From assembly GCA_943329845.2 (NCBI GenBank), contig CALQFM020000027.1, positions 1-47,678 of the forward strand: a stretch of DNA of 47,678 nucleotides. The letters are read 5' to 3'. Below the pieces are notes generated by a model that searched no databases, was not told the DNA's origin, and worked only from the letters and a program-made list of their open reading frames with translations. Below are positions 34,368-43,107 of the stretch, one piece after another (position 1 is the first letter of the stretch; every line of letters begins with the position of its first letter). Source of the DNA: Candidatus Kuenenia stuttgartensis (GTDB taxonomy: Bacteria; Pseudomonadota; Alphaproteobacteria; SMXS01). A program made the translations under genes and the position numbers.

Positions 34368-34523
34368 CGTTCGCGCTAGTTCGCCAGCATGGCATACATC
34401 GGCAGCCGACCTGCACGCAATCCTATCGCCATTCGAGAACGACGCGTTTTGACTTGGCAGTGAGGACGTTTTGAACGTAAAATGCCCCAGGGCAAAAAGT
34501 AGGCACAGACGAGGGCATCGCGC

Positions 34524-35969
34524 GTGCTTCAGGTGGGCAAAGAGTGGGGCGTTATCACCGGCGGAGCGTCAGCTCGGTCAACGGGTTTCCGTTGGACTGC
34601 GAGGATGATCGAGTTCGCGGCCATGGCTGGCGATGTCGTCATCATCCTCGCGGCCGCGATCATGGCCTCGCAGCTGAGGTTCGACGAACTGGAACTGGCG
34701 CCGAACTACCTCTTCCCTGTGTTCCTGGGCGCGATCCTGTCCGTCAACATCTTCCGGTGGCGCCAGCTCTATTCTCTCGAAACTTATGCCAAGCGCGCCC
34801 AGCAGACCGTGATGCTGATCGGCGCCCAGCTGCTGGTGACCCTCATCCTGCTGGGCATCGGGTTCGGTTCCAAGACCTCGGCCGACTTCTCCCGCATATG
34901 GTTCACCCTTTGGATGACCATCAGTTCGGTCGGGCTGATCGGATGGTTCTTCGTCCGCGCCGGGTTCGTGCGCGCGGCCCAGGCCAAAGGCGCGCTCTGC
35001 GACCGGCTGCTGCTGGTGGGCGATGCCGAACGGATCGCCAGCTTCACCGTCTGGCTCGAAGTCAAGAACTCGCGCATGCTCAAGGTGCTCGGCGTGGTTT
35101 CCGTGGGTGACCAGCTGCCGACGCCGGTTGACGGCTGTCCCGTGCGGGCCGGCGTGGAGCATCTGGCCGACCTGGCGGAGGCGCTATCGCCGGACCGTGT
35201 CGTGCTGCTATTCAACTGGCGCGAGCCCGAGATCATCGATCGCTGCGTCACGTCGCTCCGCAGCCTTGCGCTCGACGTGGACCTGATGCTGCCTAGGCTG
35301 GGTCACGAATGGATCGGGCGGCCCATCGCCACGTTGGGCGGCCTGCCGGCGATGAATTTGATGCGCAGCCCGCTATCCATGCATGGGCGGCTCATCAAGC
35401 TGGGCGCGGACTATCTGGTGTCCATCATCCTGCTGCTAACCGTGCTGCCGTTGCTGGTCGCCGTCGCGATCCTGATCAAGCTCGATTCGCGGGGACCGGT
35501 GTTCTACATGCAGCGGCGGATCGGGTTCCAGGGCCGCGAGTTCTCGATCATCAAGTTCCGCACCATGTACACCGACGGCGAAGCCGGCTTCAGGCAGGCC
35601 ACGAGGGGCGACCCGCGGATCACCCGGATCGGACGGCTGCTGCGCGCCTCGAGCATCGACGAACTGCCGCAGCTGCTGAACGTGCTGCGCGGCGACATGT
35701 CGCTGGTCGGTCCGCGCCCGCACGCGGTCTGCATGAACGCCGAGTTCGCCGTCCAGATCGATGACTACCTGGCGCGCCATAAGATCAAGCCCGGCATCAC
35801 TGGCTGGGCGCAGGTGAACGATGCCCGCGGCGAAACCCGGTCGATCGAGGACATGCAGCGCCGCGTCGCCTACGATCTCGCCTATGTGGACAACTGGTCG
35901 CTGTGGCTGGATGTGCAGATCATCCTGCGCACGGCATCCGTGGTGCTGTTCCACAAGAACGCTTACTAG
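34524..35969 (+). CDS. Undecaprenyl-phosphate hexose-1-phosphate transferase (WcaJ-like)
   Basis: GTG 34524 gives 481 residues, the normal length for this family. Four N-terminal membrane segments and a Rossmann-like middle (DRLLLVGDAERIAS) precede the catalytic bacterial-sugar-transferase domain from about residue 290. That domain has the re-entrant helix (YLVSIILLLTVLPLLVAVAILIKLDSRGPVFYMQRRIGFQG), KFRTMYTDGE, RITRIGRLLRASSIDELPQLLNVLRGDMSLVGPRPHA and PGITGWAQVN. It starts repeat-unit assembly by moving a hexose-1-phosphate, most likely glucose, onto undecaprenyl phosphate. Confidence 0.95.
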   Translation: MLQVGKEWGVITGGASARSTGFRWTARMIEFAAMAGDVVIILAAAIMASQLRFDELELAPNYLFPVFLGAILSVNIFRWRQLYSLETYAKRAQQTVMLIGAQLLVTLILLGIGFGSKTSADFSRIWFTLWMTISSVGLIGWFFVRAGFVRAAQAKGALCDRLLLVGDAERIASFTVWLEVKNSRMLKVLGVVSVGDQLPTPVDGCPVRAGVEHLADLAEALSPDRVVLLFNWREPEIIDRCVTSLRSLALDVDLMLPRLGHEWIGRPIATLGGLPAMNLMRSPLSMHGRLIKLGADYLVSIILLLTVLPLLVAVAILIKLDSRGPVFYMQRRIGFQGREFSIIKFRTMYTDGEAGFRQATRGDPRITRIGRLLRASSIDELPQLLNVLRGDMSLVGPRPHAVCMNAEFAVQIDDYLARHKIKPGITGWAQVNDARGETRSIEDMQRRVAYDLAYVDNWSLWLDVQIILRTASVVLFHKNAY

Positions 35970-36025
35970 GCGCTTCAGACTCTGTACCGACACGACCTGG
36001 TGGAATGCCGAGGCCCAGCCGTGAT

Positions 36026-36877
36026 TCAACGAGATGGCTTCTCGTTGTTCAGCCAGTTATCGAGATTGCGCCCAGTAAAGTCTGAAAGCAGTTCCACTTC
36101 GTCGGCATAGAACGCAGCGAGCCTTGTCCGAATGCCGTCATCGAAGGGAGGATAGGTTAGGCTACTAGAGACGGCGCGCAGCAGCGTCCTTCCCAAAGGC
36201 GAACTTCTCAACGACTTCCCTACCCCGCGACGCCAGCGTTCCGAGCGCATGAAGGCGCCTAGCAATTTGTTGTAGACTGGCTTGATACCATGCGATTTTC
36301 TCGCATTGTATCGAAACTTCACGCTTGCACTGTCAAACGTGTGAGGTGCGGCAAGGAATTTACTGATGTCGCTTAGCAACTCGATCGGCCGCGCGCTGAT
36401 GTCGTCATGGATGGCGATGTGCAACCTCTCGCGCGGGAAGCGCTCTAGGAATCGACCAAGCTGCTGAGTGTAGAGGCCATTTTCGAGAATCTCGCGTGCC
36501 CGCGCATTGGCAGGGTCCAATTCCCGGTTGATGTCGGCACTCACCAAACCACGATCCAGCCGCATGCAGTAGCCTGAATAGGCGCGCTCGACGGGGTTGC
36601 GGAGGATTGCCAGCAATTTCACATTGGGCAATTCTCGAAAAATCCGCGCGGGAGCGCGGGGATCGGTCATATAAGTGTTAGAGCGTTCGCCAGCCACCTG
36701 TCCGGGTTGACGGTCGGCGAAGAAACCCGAGTACCACTCGATGGACTTCCTTTCGTAGTAGCGGCTGAAATAGTGGATTTCAGCAGGAGGGACGAAGAAA
36801 CTGGGATTTTTGCCGAGATTGTTGGCGAGCCAACTGGTGCCGGATTTAGCGGCGCCAATAATGATAAAATCCAGCAT
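36026..36877 (-). CDS. Sulfotransferase
   Basis: ATG 36877 has a perfect AGGAGG box in front. The 283-residue product has the PAPS loop MLDFIIIGAAKSGTSWLANNL, EIHYFSRYYERKSIEWYSGFF and the 3'-phosphate motif LLAILRNPVERAYSGYCMRL, as in Sulfotransfer_1 carbohydrate enzymes. It is convergent with the initiating transferase. It is clearly more AT-rich at third positions than most neighbours, a sign of recent acquisition. It is the fourth sulfotransferase-type gene of the EPS locus. Confidence 0.9.
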   Translation of the reverse strand: MLDFIIIGAAKSGTSWLANNLGKNPSFFVPPAEIHYFSRYYERKSIEWYSGFFADRQPGQVAGERSNTYMTDPRAPARIFRELPNVKLLAILRNPVERAYSGYCMRLDRGLVSADINRELDPANARAREILENGLYTQQLGRFLERFPRERLHIAIHDDISARPIELLSDISKFLAAPHTFDSASVKFRYNARKSHGIKPVYNKLLGAFMRSERWRRGVGKSLRSSPLGRTLLRAVSSSLTYPPFDDGIRTRLAAFYADEVELLSDFTGRNLDNWLNNEKPSR

Positions 36878-37078
36878 GTATCCTCCTACGCTATTTAACG
36901 GCATTGCAGGCGATACGGGCGGTCAATGGAACGGTCCGCCTCGTCAGACCGCTCAAGACCAGCCCCCGGAATGCCCTTGATAGCTCAGGAGACTAGATCA
37001 TCCCGCGGCCGGGTGGAATCACCGGAATGTGGAAAATTCGGCCGGGTGTCGCCGGTCCCCGGCCTGCTTGAACGCGGC

Positions 37079-37114
37079 GCAAACAAATGCCCGCCCGGCA
37101 GGTGCCGGGCGGGC
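37079..37114 (-). terminator. Rho-independent terminator (minus strand)
   Basis: GCCCGCCCGGCA (37089-37100) pairs with 37103-37114 to form a perfect GC-rich hairpin. Read on the minus strand it is followed by ATTTGTTTG. It ends the DUF6515 gene transcript, whose stop lies 17 bases upstream. Confidence 0.8.
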
Positions 37115-37130
37115 GATCGTGTCTTCCGGC

Positions 37131-38420
37131 TCAGAAGCGGACGCTGATGAACACTTCGCTGCCGTCGTCCCGGTAGTCCGGACGGTACCAGGTATCGCCG
37201 TAGCGGTAATACAGGTCGCCGTCACGATACTCGGTTTCATAGCCGTCGGGCAGGTACTCCACCGCCAGGCCATCGGGCGGCGCCACGACCTGATACTGGC
37301 CGTAGCGCGCATCCCATACATAGTAGGTGCCGTAGTAATAATAGTAGGGCTGGCCGTCGTAGTAGATCGTGCTGTAGCCGATCGGCAGGCTCGCCAGCAG
37401 TGCGCCGAACGGCGCCGTCACCACGGTGTATCCGGCCGACCCGCGGGCGTAATACAGGCCCTCATAGTAGTAGTAGTCGCGGTAGCCTACCCGCAGCGGG
37501 CGATAGCCGCGCGGCAGGTAGCCGATCGAGAAGCCCGGGCGGTACCAGTCATAGCTCCGATGCGGCGCCCGGTGCCAGACCCAGCCGTGATCGTGCCGGT
37601 TGCGCTCGTACCAGCGGCGCTCCCAGGTGCGACGGTCGTGGCGCCAGTCGTTGCGGTCGTTCCGCCAGTGGTCGTGGCGCCAGTCGTTGCGGTTGTCGCG
37701 GGCTTCCCGCCGATCACCGCGATCCTCGCGGCGATCCTGCTTGTAGTCCCGCCTGTCATCACGGCGTTCCTCGCGGTAGTCCCGCTTGTCTCCTTTGTCC
37801 CAGGTGCCGGCGCGCCGCTCTTCATGCCGGTCGGCGCGATCCTCGCGACGATCCTGCTTGTAGTCCTGCCTGTCGTCGTGGCGTTCCTCGCGATACTCCC
37901 GCTTGTCTCCTTTGTCCCAGGTGTTGCCATACCGGTTGCGATCGTCGGCGCCACCCTGCTGCCAGTTGTTCCGGTTGCCGTCGGTGCCGCGATTGTTCTG
38001 CCAGTCCCGGGCTGCGTCACGCTGCGACGGGCTCTGCTGCTGGGGCTGCTGGATGTAGTTCCGCGGCCGGTCCTGCTGCTGCTCGTAGGTGCGCCTGTTG
38101 TCATTGCCGCGGTTGTTGTCGTTGCCGCGGCCGTTCTGCCAGTCGCGGGCGGCATCGCGCTGCGACGGACTCTGCTGCTGCGGTTGCTGCCACTGTTGCT
38201 GTTGCGGCTGCTGCCACTGTTGCTGCTGCTGGCCGCCACCGCGGGGATTACGATCGCTCCTGTCCTGATGGCGCTCGGCCTTTTCCTGCTGGCGTTCCTG
38301 CTTCTGGCGCTGTTTCTCTTCGTCGTCGCGGGCAAAGGCCGCCGACGATCCCAGAAGCAGCGCGCAGGCCGTGCCCGATATCAGCGCAGTCTTGAGGGTG
38401 GACGTTAAACTCCTTCGCAT
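37131..38420 (-). CDS. Secreted low-complexity DUF6515-like protein
   Basis: ATG 38420 lies behind GGGAGAGA; the 429-residue product has a signal peptide (TALISGTACALLLGSSAAFA). A Gln-rich section (QQQQQWQQPQQQQWQQ) is followed by Arg/Asp/Lys-rich repeats. The C-terminal 150 residues are Tyr-rich (YYYYEGLYYARG, YYYYYGTYYVWDARYGQYQVV, PPDGLAVEYLPDGY), the DUF6515 pattern. The middle resembles RcnB-like charged linkers. Its role is unknown; cell-envelope location is likely. It has its own terminator and stands alone. Confidence 0.82.
   Translation of the reverse strand: MRRSLTSTLKTALISGTACALLLGSSAAFARDDEEKQRQKQERQQEKAERHQDRSDRNPRGGGQQQQQWQQPQQQQWQQPQQQSPSQRDAARDWQNGRGNDNNRGNDNRRTYEQQQDRPRNYIQQPQQQSPSQRDAARDWQNNRGTDGNRNNWQQGGADDRNRYGNTWDKGDKREYREERHDDRQDYKQDRREDRADRHEERRAGTWDKGDKRDYREERRDDRRDYKQDRREDRGDRREARDNRNDWRHDHWRNDRNDWRHDRRTWERRWYERNRHDHGWVWHRAPHRSYDWYRPGFSIGYLPRGYRPLRVGYRDYYYYEGLYYARGSAGYTVVTAPFGALLASLPIGYSTIYYDGQPYYYYYGTYYVWDARYGQYQVVAPPDGLAVEYLPDGYETEYRDGDLYYRYGDTWYRPDYRDDGSEVFISVRF
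37711..37923. repeat. Two 96-bp direct repeats inside the DUF6515 gene
   Basis: 37711-37806 and 37828-37923 are near-identical 96-base units. Each encodes about 32 residues of the form TWDKGDKR(E/D)YREER(H/R)DDR and the following DYKQDRREDR. The 21-base spacer encodes HEERRAG or a similar linker. The units are in frame and prone to copy-number change. Confidence 0.85.
37987..38189. repeat. Second direct-repeat pair in the DUF6515 gene
   Basis: About 37987-38051 and 38124-38189 both encode QQQSPSQRDAARDWQN followed by (G/N)RG. Differences are mainly at third codon positions, so this pair is older than the 96-bp pair. Confidence 0.75.
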
Positions 38421-38711
38421 CGGTCTCTCCCTGGCGGGTTGAAGGTGGAAGCCGGGCGGACTTTTCTCGTGTCCCGGCGTCACCCATGCATTGCAGTCTG
38501 GTCCGTGGGTGCTGAACCCGAAATGAACCGATGATGGCCGATTCATGGCACGGCGATTTCAACGGAACCCCTTGCTGTGCCGCCGCGTTCTTTCACCGAT
38601 CCCGGCAACCGGGGACGGACCGACAAAGTTCCGGACAGCACCGTGGAATTTTCCCCGTTTGGTCAATGCGATGCAAGGGGTCCTGTCACGGCGCCACATG
38701 AAGGACCAGCC

Positions 38712-39317
38712 ATGATTACATTGCCTGCCTTGCCTTACGACTATGACGCGCTGGAGCCGTGCATTTCGCAGCGGACGCTCACGCTGCATCACAAGAAGCA
38801 TCACGCCGCCTATGTCGACAAGACGAACGAACTGATCGAGGGAACCGCGCTTGCCGGCGCAGATCTGGAAACGATTATCCGGCAGACACATGGGGACGAA
38901 AGCCACAAGCAGCTGTTCAACCAAGCCGCGCAGGCCTGGAATCACGGATTTTACTGGCATTCGCTGTCGCCGGACGGCGGCGGTAAACTAGGCGCCGCGT
39001 TCGACTCGCTGCTGGCCGACGGCTTCGGCGGCTTCGATGGGCTGCGCGACTCGCTGGTAGAGGCGGCAGTCGGCCATTTTGGCAGCGGCTGGGCGTGGGT
39101 GACGCTGGAAGGCGGCGCGCTGCGCATTCGTGACACCCACGACGCGGTCCCGCCGTTCTGCGAGGGCGACGCCGTGCCGCTCCTGTGCATCGACGTGTGG
39201 GAGCACGCCTACTACCTAGACTACCAGAATGTGCGCCCCGACTATGTAAAGGCGGTGATCGACGAATTGCTCAACTGGGAGTTCGCCGCCGCCAATCTGC
39301 GCGCGGCGCGGCGCTGA
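38712..39317 (+). CDS. sodB: Superoxide dismutase, iron type
   Basis: The 201-residue protein starts MITLPALPYDYDALEP. The metal ligands are visible: His26 (LTLHHKKHHAAYV), the His in AWNHGFYWHSL, and Asp and His in DVWEHAYYLDY. The Gln in FNQAAQAWNH sits where iron enzymes carry their active-site Gln, so Fe is favoured over Mn. It removes superoxide in the cytosol. It stops 7 bases short of the convergent ECF sigma gene. Confidence 0.95.
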   Translation: MITLPALPYDYDALEPCISQRTLTLHHKKHHAAYVDKTNELIEGTALAGADLETIIRQTHGDESHKQLFNQAAQAWNHGFYWHSLSPDGGGKLGAAFDSLLADGFGGFDGLRDSLVEAAVGHFGSGWAWVTLEGGALRIRDTHDAVPPFCEGDAVPLLCIDVWEHAYYLDYQNVRPDYVKAVIDELLNWEFAAANLRAARR

Positions 39318-39324
39318 CCGACGG

Positions 39325-39846
39325 TCACGCGGCGCGCGCTTGCGGCACGCCCGCAACGCCGTCGAGGCGGTCGCGCAACTTCTCCCGCGCACGGAATAGG
39401 CGGGATTTCACCGTACCGGTTCGCAGCTTGAGCAATGCGGCGGTACTCTCGTAGGACCGTCCCTCGACGGCAATCATATAAAGGATCTGGCGGTCGCGGT
39501 CGGGCAGCGACTTGAACGCGCGGGTAAGGTCGCGCATCTCGAGCGCGTCCTCCTGCCGTCCATTGACTCGCAGCTCGCTGTGCCAATCCTCCAGCTGCAC
39601 GCTGATTCCCCGGCGATTGCGGCACCGGAGACCGCTGATGAACTCGTTGTGTATGATGGTGAACAGCCAGCTGCGAAGATTGGTGCCGCGCTGAAACAGC
39701 TCGAACCGGCGGATTGCGCGCTCCAGGCAGGTCTGAACGATATCATCGGCCTCATCCGCATTTCGGGTCAGCGACTGTGCGTAGCGCTTCAGGGCGGGAA
39801 TATGCGCTTCCAGGTTGGCTGCGTCCGTGGCGGTCAGAGTCGACAT
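39325..39846 (-). CDS. ECF-family RNA polymerase sigma factor
   Basis: ATG 39846 (173 residues) has AAGGA upstream; ATG 39873 is an alternative. Region 2 reads RYAQSLTRNADEADDIVQTCLERAIRRFELF with the RSWLFTIIHNEFI core-binding helix. Region 4 reads LPDRDRQILYMIAVEGRSYESTAALLKLRTGTVKSRLFRAREKL with its helix-turn-helix. It resembles the general-stress (EcfG-like) group in sequence and size, but no NepR anti-sigma or PhyR gene is nearby. The AT-rich upstream stretch holds a perfect inverted repeat at 39929-39941. Confidence 0.9.
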   Translation of the reverse strand: MSTLTATDAANLEAHIPALKRYAQSLTRNADEADDIVQTCLERAIRRFELFQRGTNLRSWLFTIIHNEFISGLRCRNRRGISVQLEDWHSELRVNGRQEDALEMRDLTRAFKSLPDRDRQILYMIAVEGRSYESTAALLKLRTGTVKSRLFRAREKLRDRLDGVAGVPQARAA

Positions 39847-40275
39847 GATGAATGTCCTTGAACGGTTCAGCATGACGAAGATGTTGGGGGCCCTCAGATA
39901 CCTTTCAACCCAACAGGCTTATGAACACGTGTCAATGACACAATATGTCGAGAATATGGCGATATTGGTACAATAACAAATCCATGTTGTCGAACTATAA
40001 TATTTAATATTAATGGGCATGATGCGGATATTAATCTGGTCCTAATCATTGAAATGGACGCGCCTGGGAGGAATTCAGGACGACGATCCGTATGGATATC
40101 ATGTCATTTTTGCTGCGATCCGTCCGGATTTTGGCTGAACCCCGCGCGATCCCTGGGTGTGTGCGATCCGGCGATGGCGTGGCCATGTGCGCTCAAAGTT
40201 GGCCGGGAACCAAAAAGCAGCTTCGGCTCATGACGAATTCGGGTAACGTGGCGCGGCAGTTAACAATAAGCACGA
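39847..40275. other. AT-rich intergenic region between ECF sigma and efflux genes
   Basis: This 429-base divergent region is far more AT-rich than its surroundings, especially 39940-40060 (runs such as ATAATATTTAATATTAAT). It probably holds the promoters of both flanking genes. A 68-codon open frame at 40092-40298 has no ribosome-binding site or recognisable features, so I do not call it a gene. Confidence 0.6.
39929..39941. promoter_or_regulatory. Inverted repeat upstream of the ECF sigma gene
   Basis: GTGTCAATGACAC has 6-bp arms around one base. It lies 83-95 bases before the sigma start codon, a reasonable place for a repressor or activator site. No matching second copy was seen near the efflux gene. 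Confidence 0.3.
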
Positions 40276-41337
40276 ATGACGGAAAACTGGGGAGATAGCA
40301 GTCTGGTGCGACCTGTGCACCGTCGCCGCACCGTGCGCATCGCCCTGCTCGTGCTGGGTCCGCTCGTCGCGCTGGCCGTCGCCGGCTATTTCTATGCTAC
40401 CGGCGGGCGCTACGTGACCACCGACAACGCCTATGTGCGCGCGGGCATGGTGTCGGTGGCGGCCAATGTGAGTGGCGAGATCGTCCAGATCATGGTCCGC
40501 GAGAACCAGGTCGTTAAGGCCGGCGACGTGCTGTTCCAGATCGATCCGGAGCCGTTCGAGATCGCCGTGGCCGAGGCCGAGGCCGAATTGGCCGAGACCA
40601 GGCTCGACGTGGAGTCGCTGAAGGCCAAGCTGGACATGAAACGTTCGGAGCTGGCGACGTCGTCGTCGGACGTGGAGTACCAGCAGAGCGAGTTCGGCCG
40701 GTATTCCCGGCTCGCCCAGTCGAACACGATCTCGCGGGCCAAGCTGGAGGAGGTCGAACACCGGCTTACCGAGGCCCGCAACCGCGCCGCGACCGCCAGG
40801 CGCGACATCGACACGGTCATTGCCGAGCTTGGCGCTGGCGGCACGCCCGACAAGTATCCCAAGGTGCTTAAGGCCCGGACCCAGCTGGAGGAGGCCAGGC
40901 GCAACCTGCGCAACACGACGGTCCGCACGCGCGTCAACGGCATCGTCGCCAAGACCGGCCTGCAGCCCGGCGAATATGTGACCGCGGGGCAGACCATGTT
41001 CCCGCTGATGGCAACCGACTCGATGTGGATCGAGGCCAACATCAAGGAAACCGACCTCACCCATGTGCGCCCCGGCCAGAAGGCGACGCTGGTGATCGAC
41101 ACCTACCCCGACCGGGAGTTGCAGGCGGTGGTGTCGGGCATCTCGCCGGCGGCGGGCTCGGAATATTCGGTATTGCCGGCGCAGAACGCCACGGGCAACT
41201 GGGTCAAGATCACCCAGCGCGTGCCGGTGCGCCTCGAACTGACCGGCGATCCGCGCGGCGTGCCGCTGCGTGCCGGCATGAGCGCGAACGTGTCCATCGA
41301 CACCGGCCGCAAGCGCGGCCTTCCGTTCGGCGGCTAG
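40276..41337 (+). CDS. emrA: HlyD/EmrA-family membrane fusion protein
   Basis: The 353-residue protein has one N-terminal membrane helix (VRIALLVLGPLVALAVAGYFY), then the EmrA signature YVTTDNAYVRAGMVSVAANVSGEIVQIMVRENQVVKAGDVLF (biotinyl-lipoyl half), a coiled coil (about residues 95-190), and a second half LQPGEYVTAGQTMFPLMAT with a beta-barrel. It links the inner-membrane transporter encoded next to an outer-membrane channel. No TolC or MarR-type regulator gene is in the window. Confidence 0.93.
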   Translation: MTENWGDSSLVRPVHRRRTVRIALLVLGPLVALAVAGYFYATGGRYVTTDNAYVRAGMVSVAANVSGEIVQIMVRENQVVKAGDVLFQIDPEPFEIAVAEAEAELAETRLDVESLKAKLDMKRSELATSSSDVEYQQSEFGRYSRLAQSNTISRAKLEEVEHRLTEARNRAATARRDIDTVIAELGAGGTPDKYPKVLKARTQLEEARRNLRNTTVRTRVNGIVAKTGLQPGEYVTAGQTMFPLMATDSMWIEANIKETDLTHVRPGQKATLVIDTYPDRELQAVVSGISPAAGSEYSVLPAQNATGNWVKITQRVPVRLELTGDPRGVPLRAGMSANVSIDTGRKRGLPFGG

Positions 41338-42914
41338 TGTCCGCCGCCGTTCCAGCCGCGGCGCCGGGCCAGCCGTTCAGGCTGGGCTTCCGCAACACCA
41401 TGGTGGTGGTGTTCATCATGATCGGCGCCACCATGCAGTCGATCGACGGCACCATCTGCAATGTGGCGTTGCCCTACATGCAGGGAACGCTCGCCGCCAC
41501 GATCGACCAGATCGCCTGGGTGCTGACCAGCTACATCGTCGCCTCGGCGGTGGGCACGCCGCTGGTTGGCTGGCTGGCGGCACGGATCGGACAGAAGAAG
41601 GTGCTGCTCGCCTCGCTTGCCGGCTTCACGGTTACGTCCGTGCTGTGCGGGATCGCCGCGACGCTGGAACAGATGGTGCTGTTCCGCGCGCTGCAGGGCC
41701 TGTCGAGCGCGGCGCTCCTGCCGCTCGCCCAGGCGGTGATGATGCGCATCTACCCGCGCGAATACTTCGCCAAGGCCATGGCGATCATCGGCGTCGGCAT
41801 GATGATGGGTCCCATCCTGGGGCCTACCGTCGGCGGCTACATTACCGAGGTCGCCAACTGGCGATGGGTGTTCCTGGTCAACGTGCCGCTCGGCCTGATC
41901 TCCATGGCCGGCGTCTGGGTGTTCCTCGACGAGTACCAGTCGAGCACCGACACCCATTTCGACATCTTCGGCTTTGCCATGCTGATCATCGGCATCGCCT
42001 GCTTCCAGCTCATGCTGGATCGGGGCGAGACCGTGCAGTGGTTCGAATCGACCGAGATCAAGATCTATGCGGGCCTGGCGGCGCTGTCGTTCTATATGTT
42101 CGTGGTGCAGATGGTCACGGCGGCCAAGCCGTTCGTCAGCCGCGCCCTGTTCCTCGACCGCAACTTCATCACCGGCTCGGTGCTGTTCGTGGTGGTCAGC
42201 TCCAACATGTACATCACCGTCGCGTTGCAGCCGCCCATGCTGCAGAACGTCATGGGCTATCCGGCGCTGACCGTGGGCTACGTGCTGGCACCACGCGGCG
42301 TCGGCACCATGATCGGCATGATCCTGTCGGCCAGGCTGATGAACCGCATCGACGTCAGGTGGATCGTCATCGCCGGCCTGGCGCTCGCGGCGCTGGGCCT
42401 CTGGGATCTGTCGCGGCTGTCGACCCAGATCAGCCAGTGGGACATCGTGAGGTCTGCGTCGATCCAGGGCCTCGGCCTTGGCCTGGTCTTCGTCCAGCTC
42501 AACACCATCGCCTTCGCCAGCCTGCCGCGCCACCTGCATGTGGAGGCCGCCACCATGTTCAACCTGACCCGCGCCATGGGCACGTCGGCGGGACTGTCGA
42601 TCGGCGTGGCGCTGCTGTCCCAGTACACCCAGCTCAACCACGCTGAACTCAGCCAGTTCATCTCGCCCTACTATGAAAGCTGGCGCCTGGCGGGAACGGG
42701 AATGCCCGAGAGTTTCGCGGCGCTTACCGATCCCCGGTCGCTGGAGATTCTCAACCACGAGGTGACCCGTCAGGCGATGATGATCAGCTTCGTCAACAGC
42801 TATCACTGGCTGATGCTGTCGGCGCTGGTGGCGATCGTGCTGATGCTGTTCGTGCGCATCCCGCGCGCCATGCCGTCTTCGGGCGCAAACCAGACGGCGC
42901 ACGCCGAATTCTGA
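41337..42914 (+). CDS. emrB: DHA2-family MFS drug transporter (EmrB-like)
   Basis: GTG 41337 shares its G with the upstream TAG stop (TAGTG), so translation is coupled to the fusion protein. The 525-residue product has 14 predicted membrane segments and the DHA2 motifs QSIDGTICNVALPYMQG (first helix), WVLTSYIVASAVGTPLVGWL and GPILGPTVGGYITEVANWRWVFLVNVPLG. It should use the proton gradient to export hydrophobic compounds through the EmrA-TolC route. The substrate cannot be told. Confidence 0.94.
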   Translation: MSAAVPAAAPGQPFRLGFRNTMVVVFIMIGATMQSIDGTICNVALPYMQGTLAATIDQIAWVLTSYIVASAVGTPLVGWLAARIGQKKVLLASLAGFTVTSVLCGIAATLEQMVLFRALQGLSSAALLPLAQAVMMRIYPREYFAKAMAIIGVGMMMGPILGPTVGGYITEVANWRWVFLVNVPLGLISMAGVWVFLDEYQSSTDTHFDIFGFAMLIIGIACFQLMLDRGETVQWFESTEIKIYAGLAALSFYMFVVQMVTAAKPFVSRALFLDRNFITGSVLFVVVSSNMYITVALQPPMLQNVMGYPALTVGYVLAPRGVGTMIGMILSARLMNRIDVRWIVIAGLALAALGLWDLSRLSTQISQWDIVRSASIQGLGLGLVFVQLNTIAFASLPRHLHVEAATMFNLTRAMGTSAGLSIGVALLSQYTQLNHAELSQFISPYYESWRLAGTGMPESFAALTDPRSLEILNHEVTRQAMMISFVNSYHWLMLSALVAIVLMLFVRIPRAMPSSGANQTAHAEF

Positions 42915-43107
42915 AGACAGCAGGCGCTCTTTCCCGCGAGAAAGTCGCGCTGGACCTTTGCCCCGCCGCGTCCGAAAAATTCGCAGCGTTTAGACGGGAT
43001 TACCATGGCCGGGCCCGCGCTGGCGGGCCATTCTGGGATTTACTTTTCAGGCGCGCCACATAGACTGCGCGACTCGAACGACACCCATTTTCATGAGAGA
43101 CCAATAC

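Noticed and set aside
38161-38235. CTG/CAG-rich run resembling a triplet repeat
   Set aside because: It is explained by the Gln-rich section of the DUF6515 protein with mixed codons.
37029-38408. Hydrophobic plus-strand frame rich in Val, Ala, Ile and Pro opposite the DUF6515 gene
   Set aside because: It looks like a membrane protein but is the reverse complement of charged Arg/Asp repeats; the minus frame has a signal peptide, ribosome-binding site and terminator.
40070-40095. GGAATTC...CGTA resembling an EcfG-type promoter
   Set aside because: The spacing is about 14 bases instead of 16-17 and the -10 element is incomplete.
40092-40298. 68-codon plus-strand frame before emrA
   Set aside because: It has no ribosome-binding site or conserved features, overlaps the emrA start and lies in an AT-rich control region.
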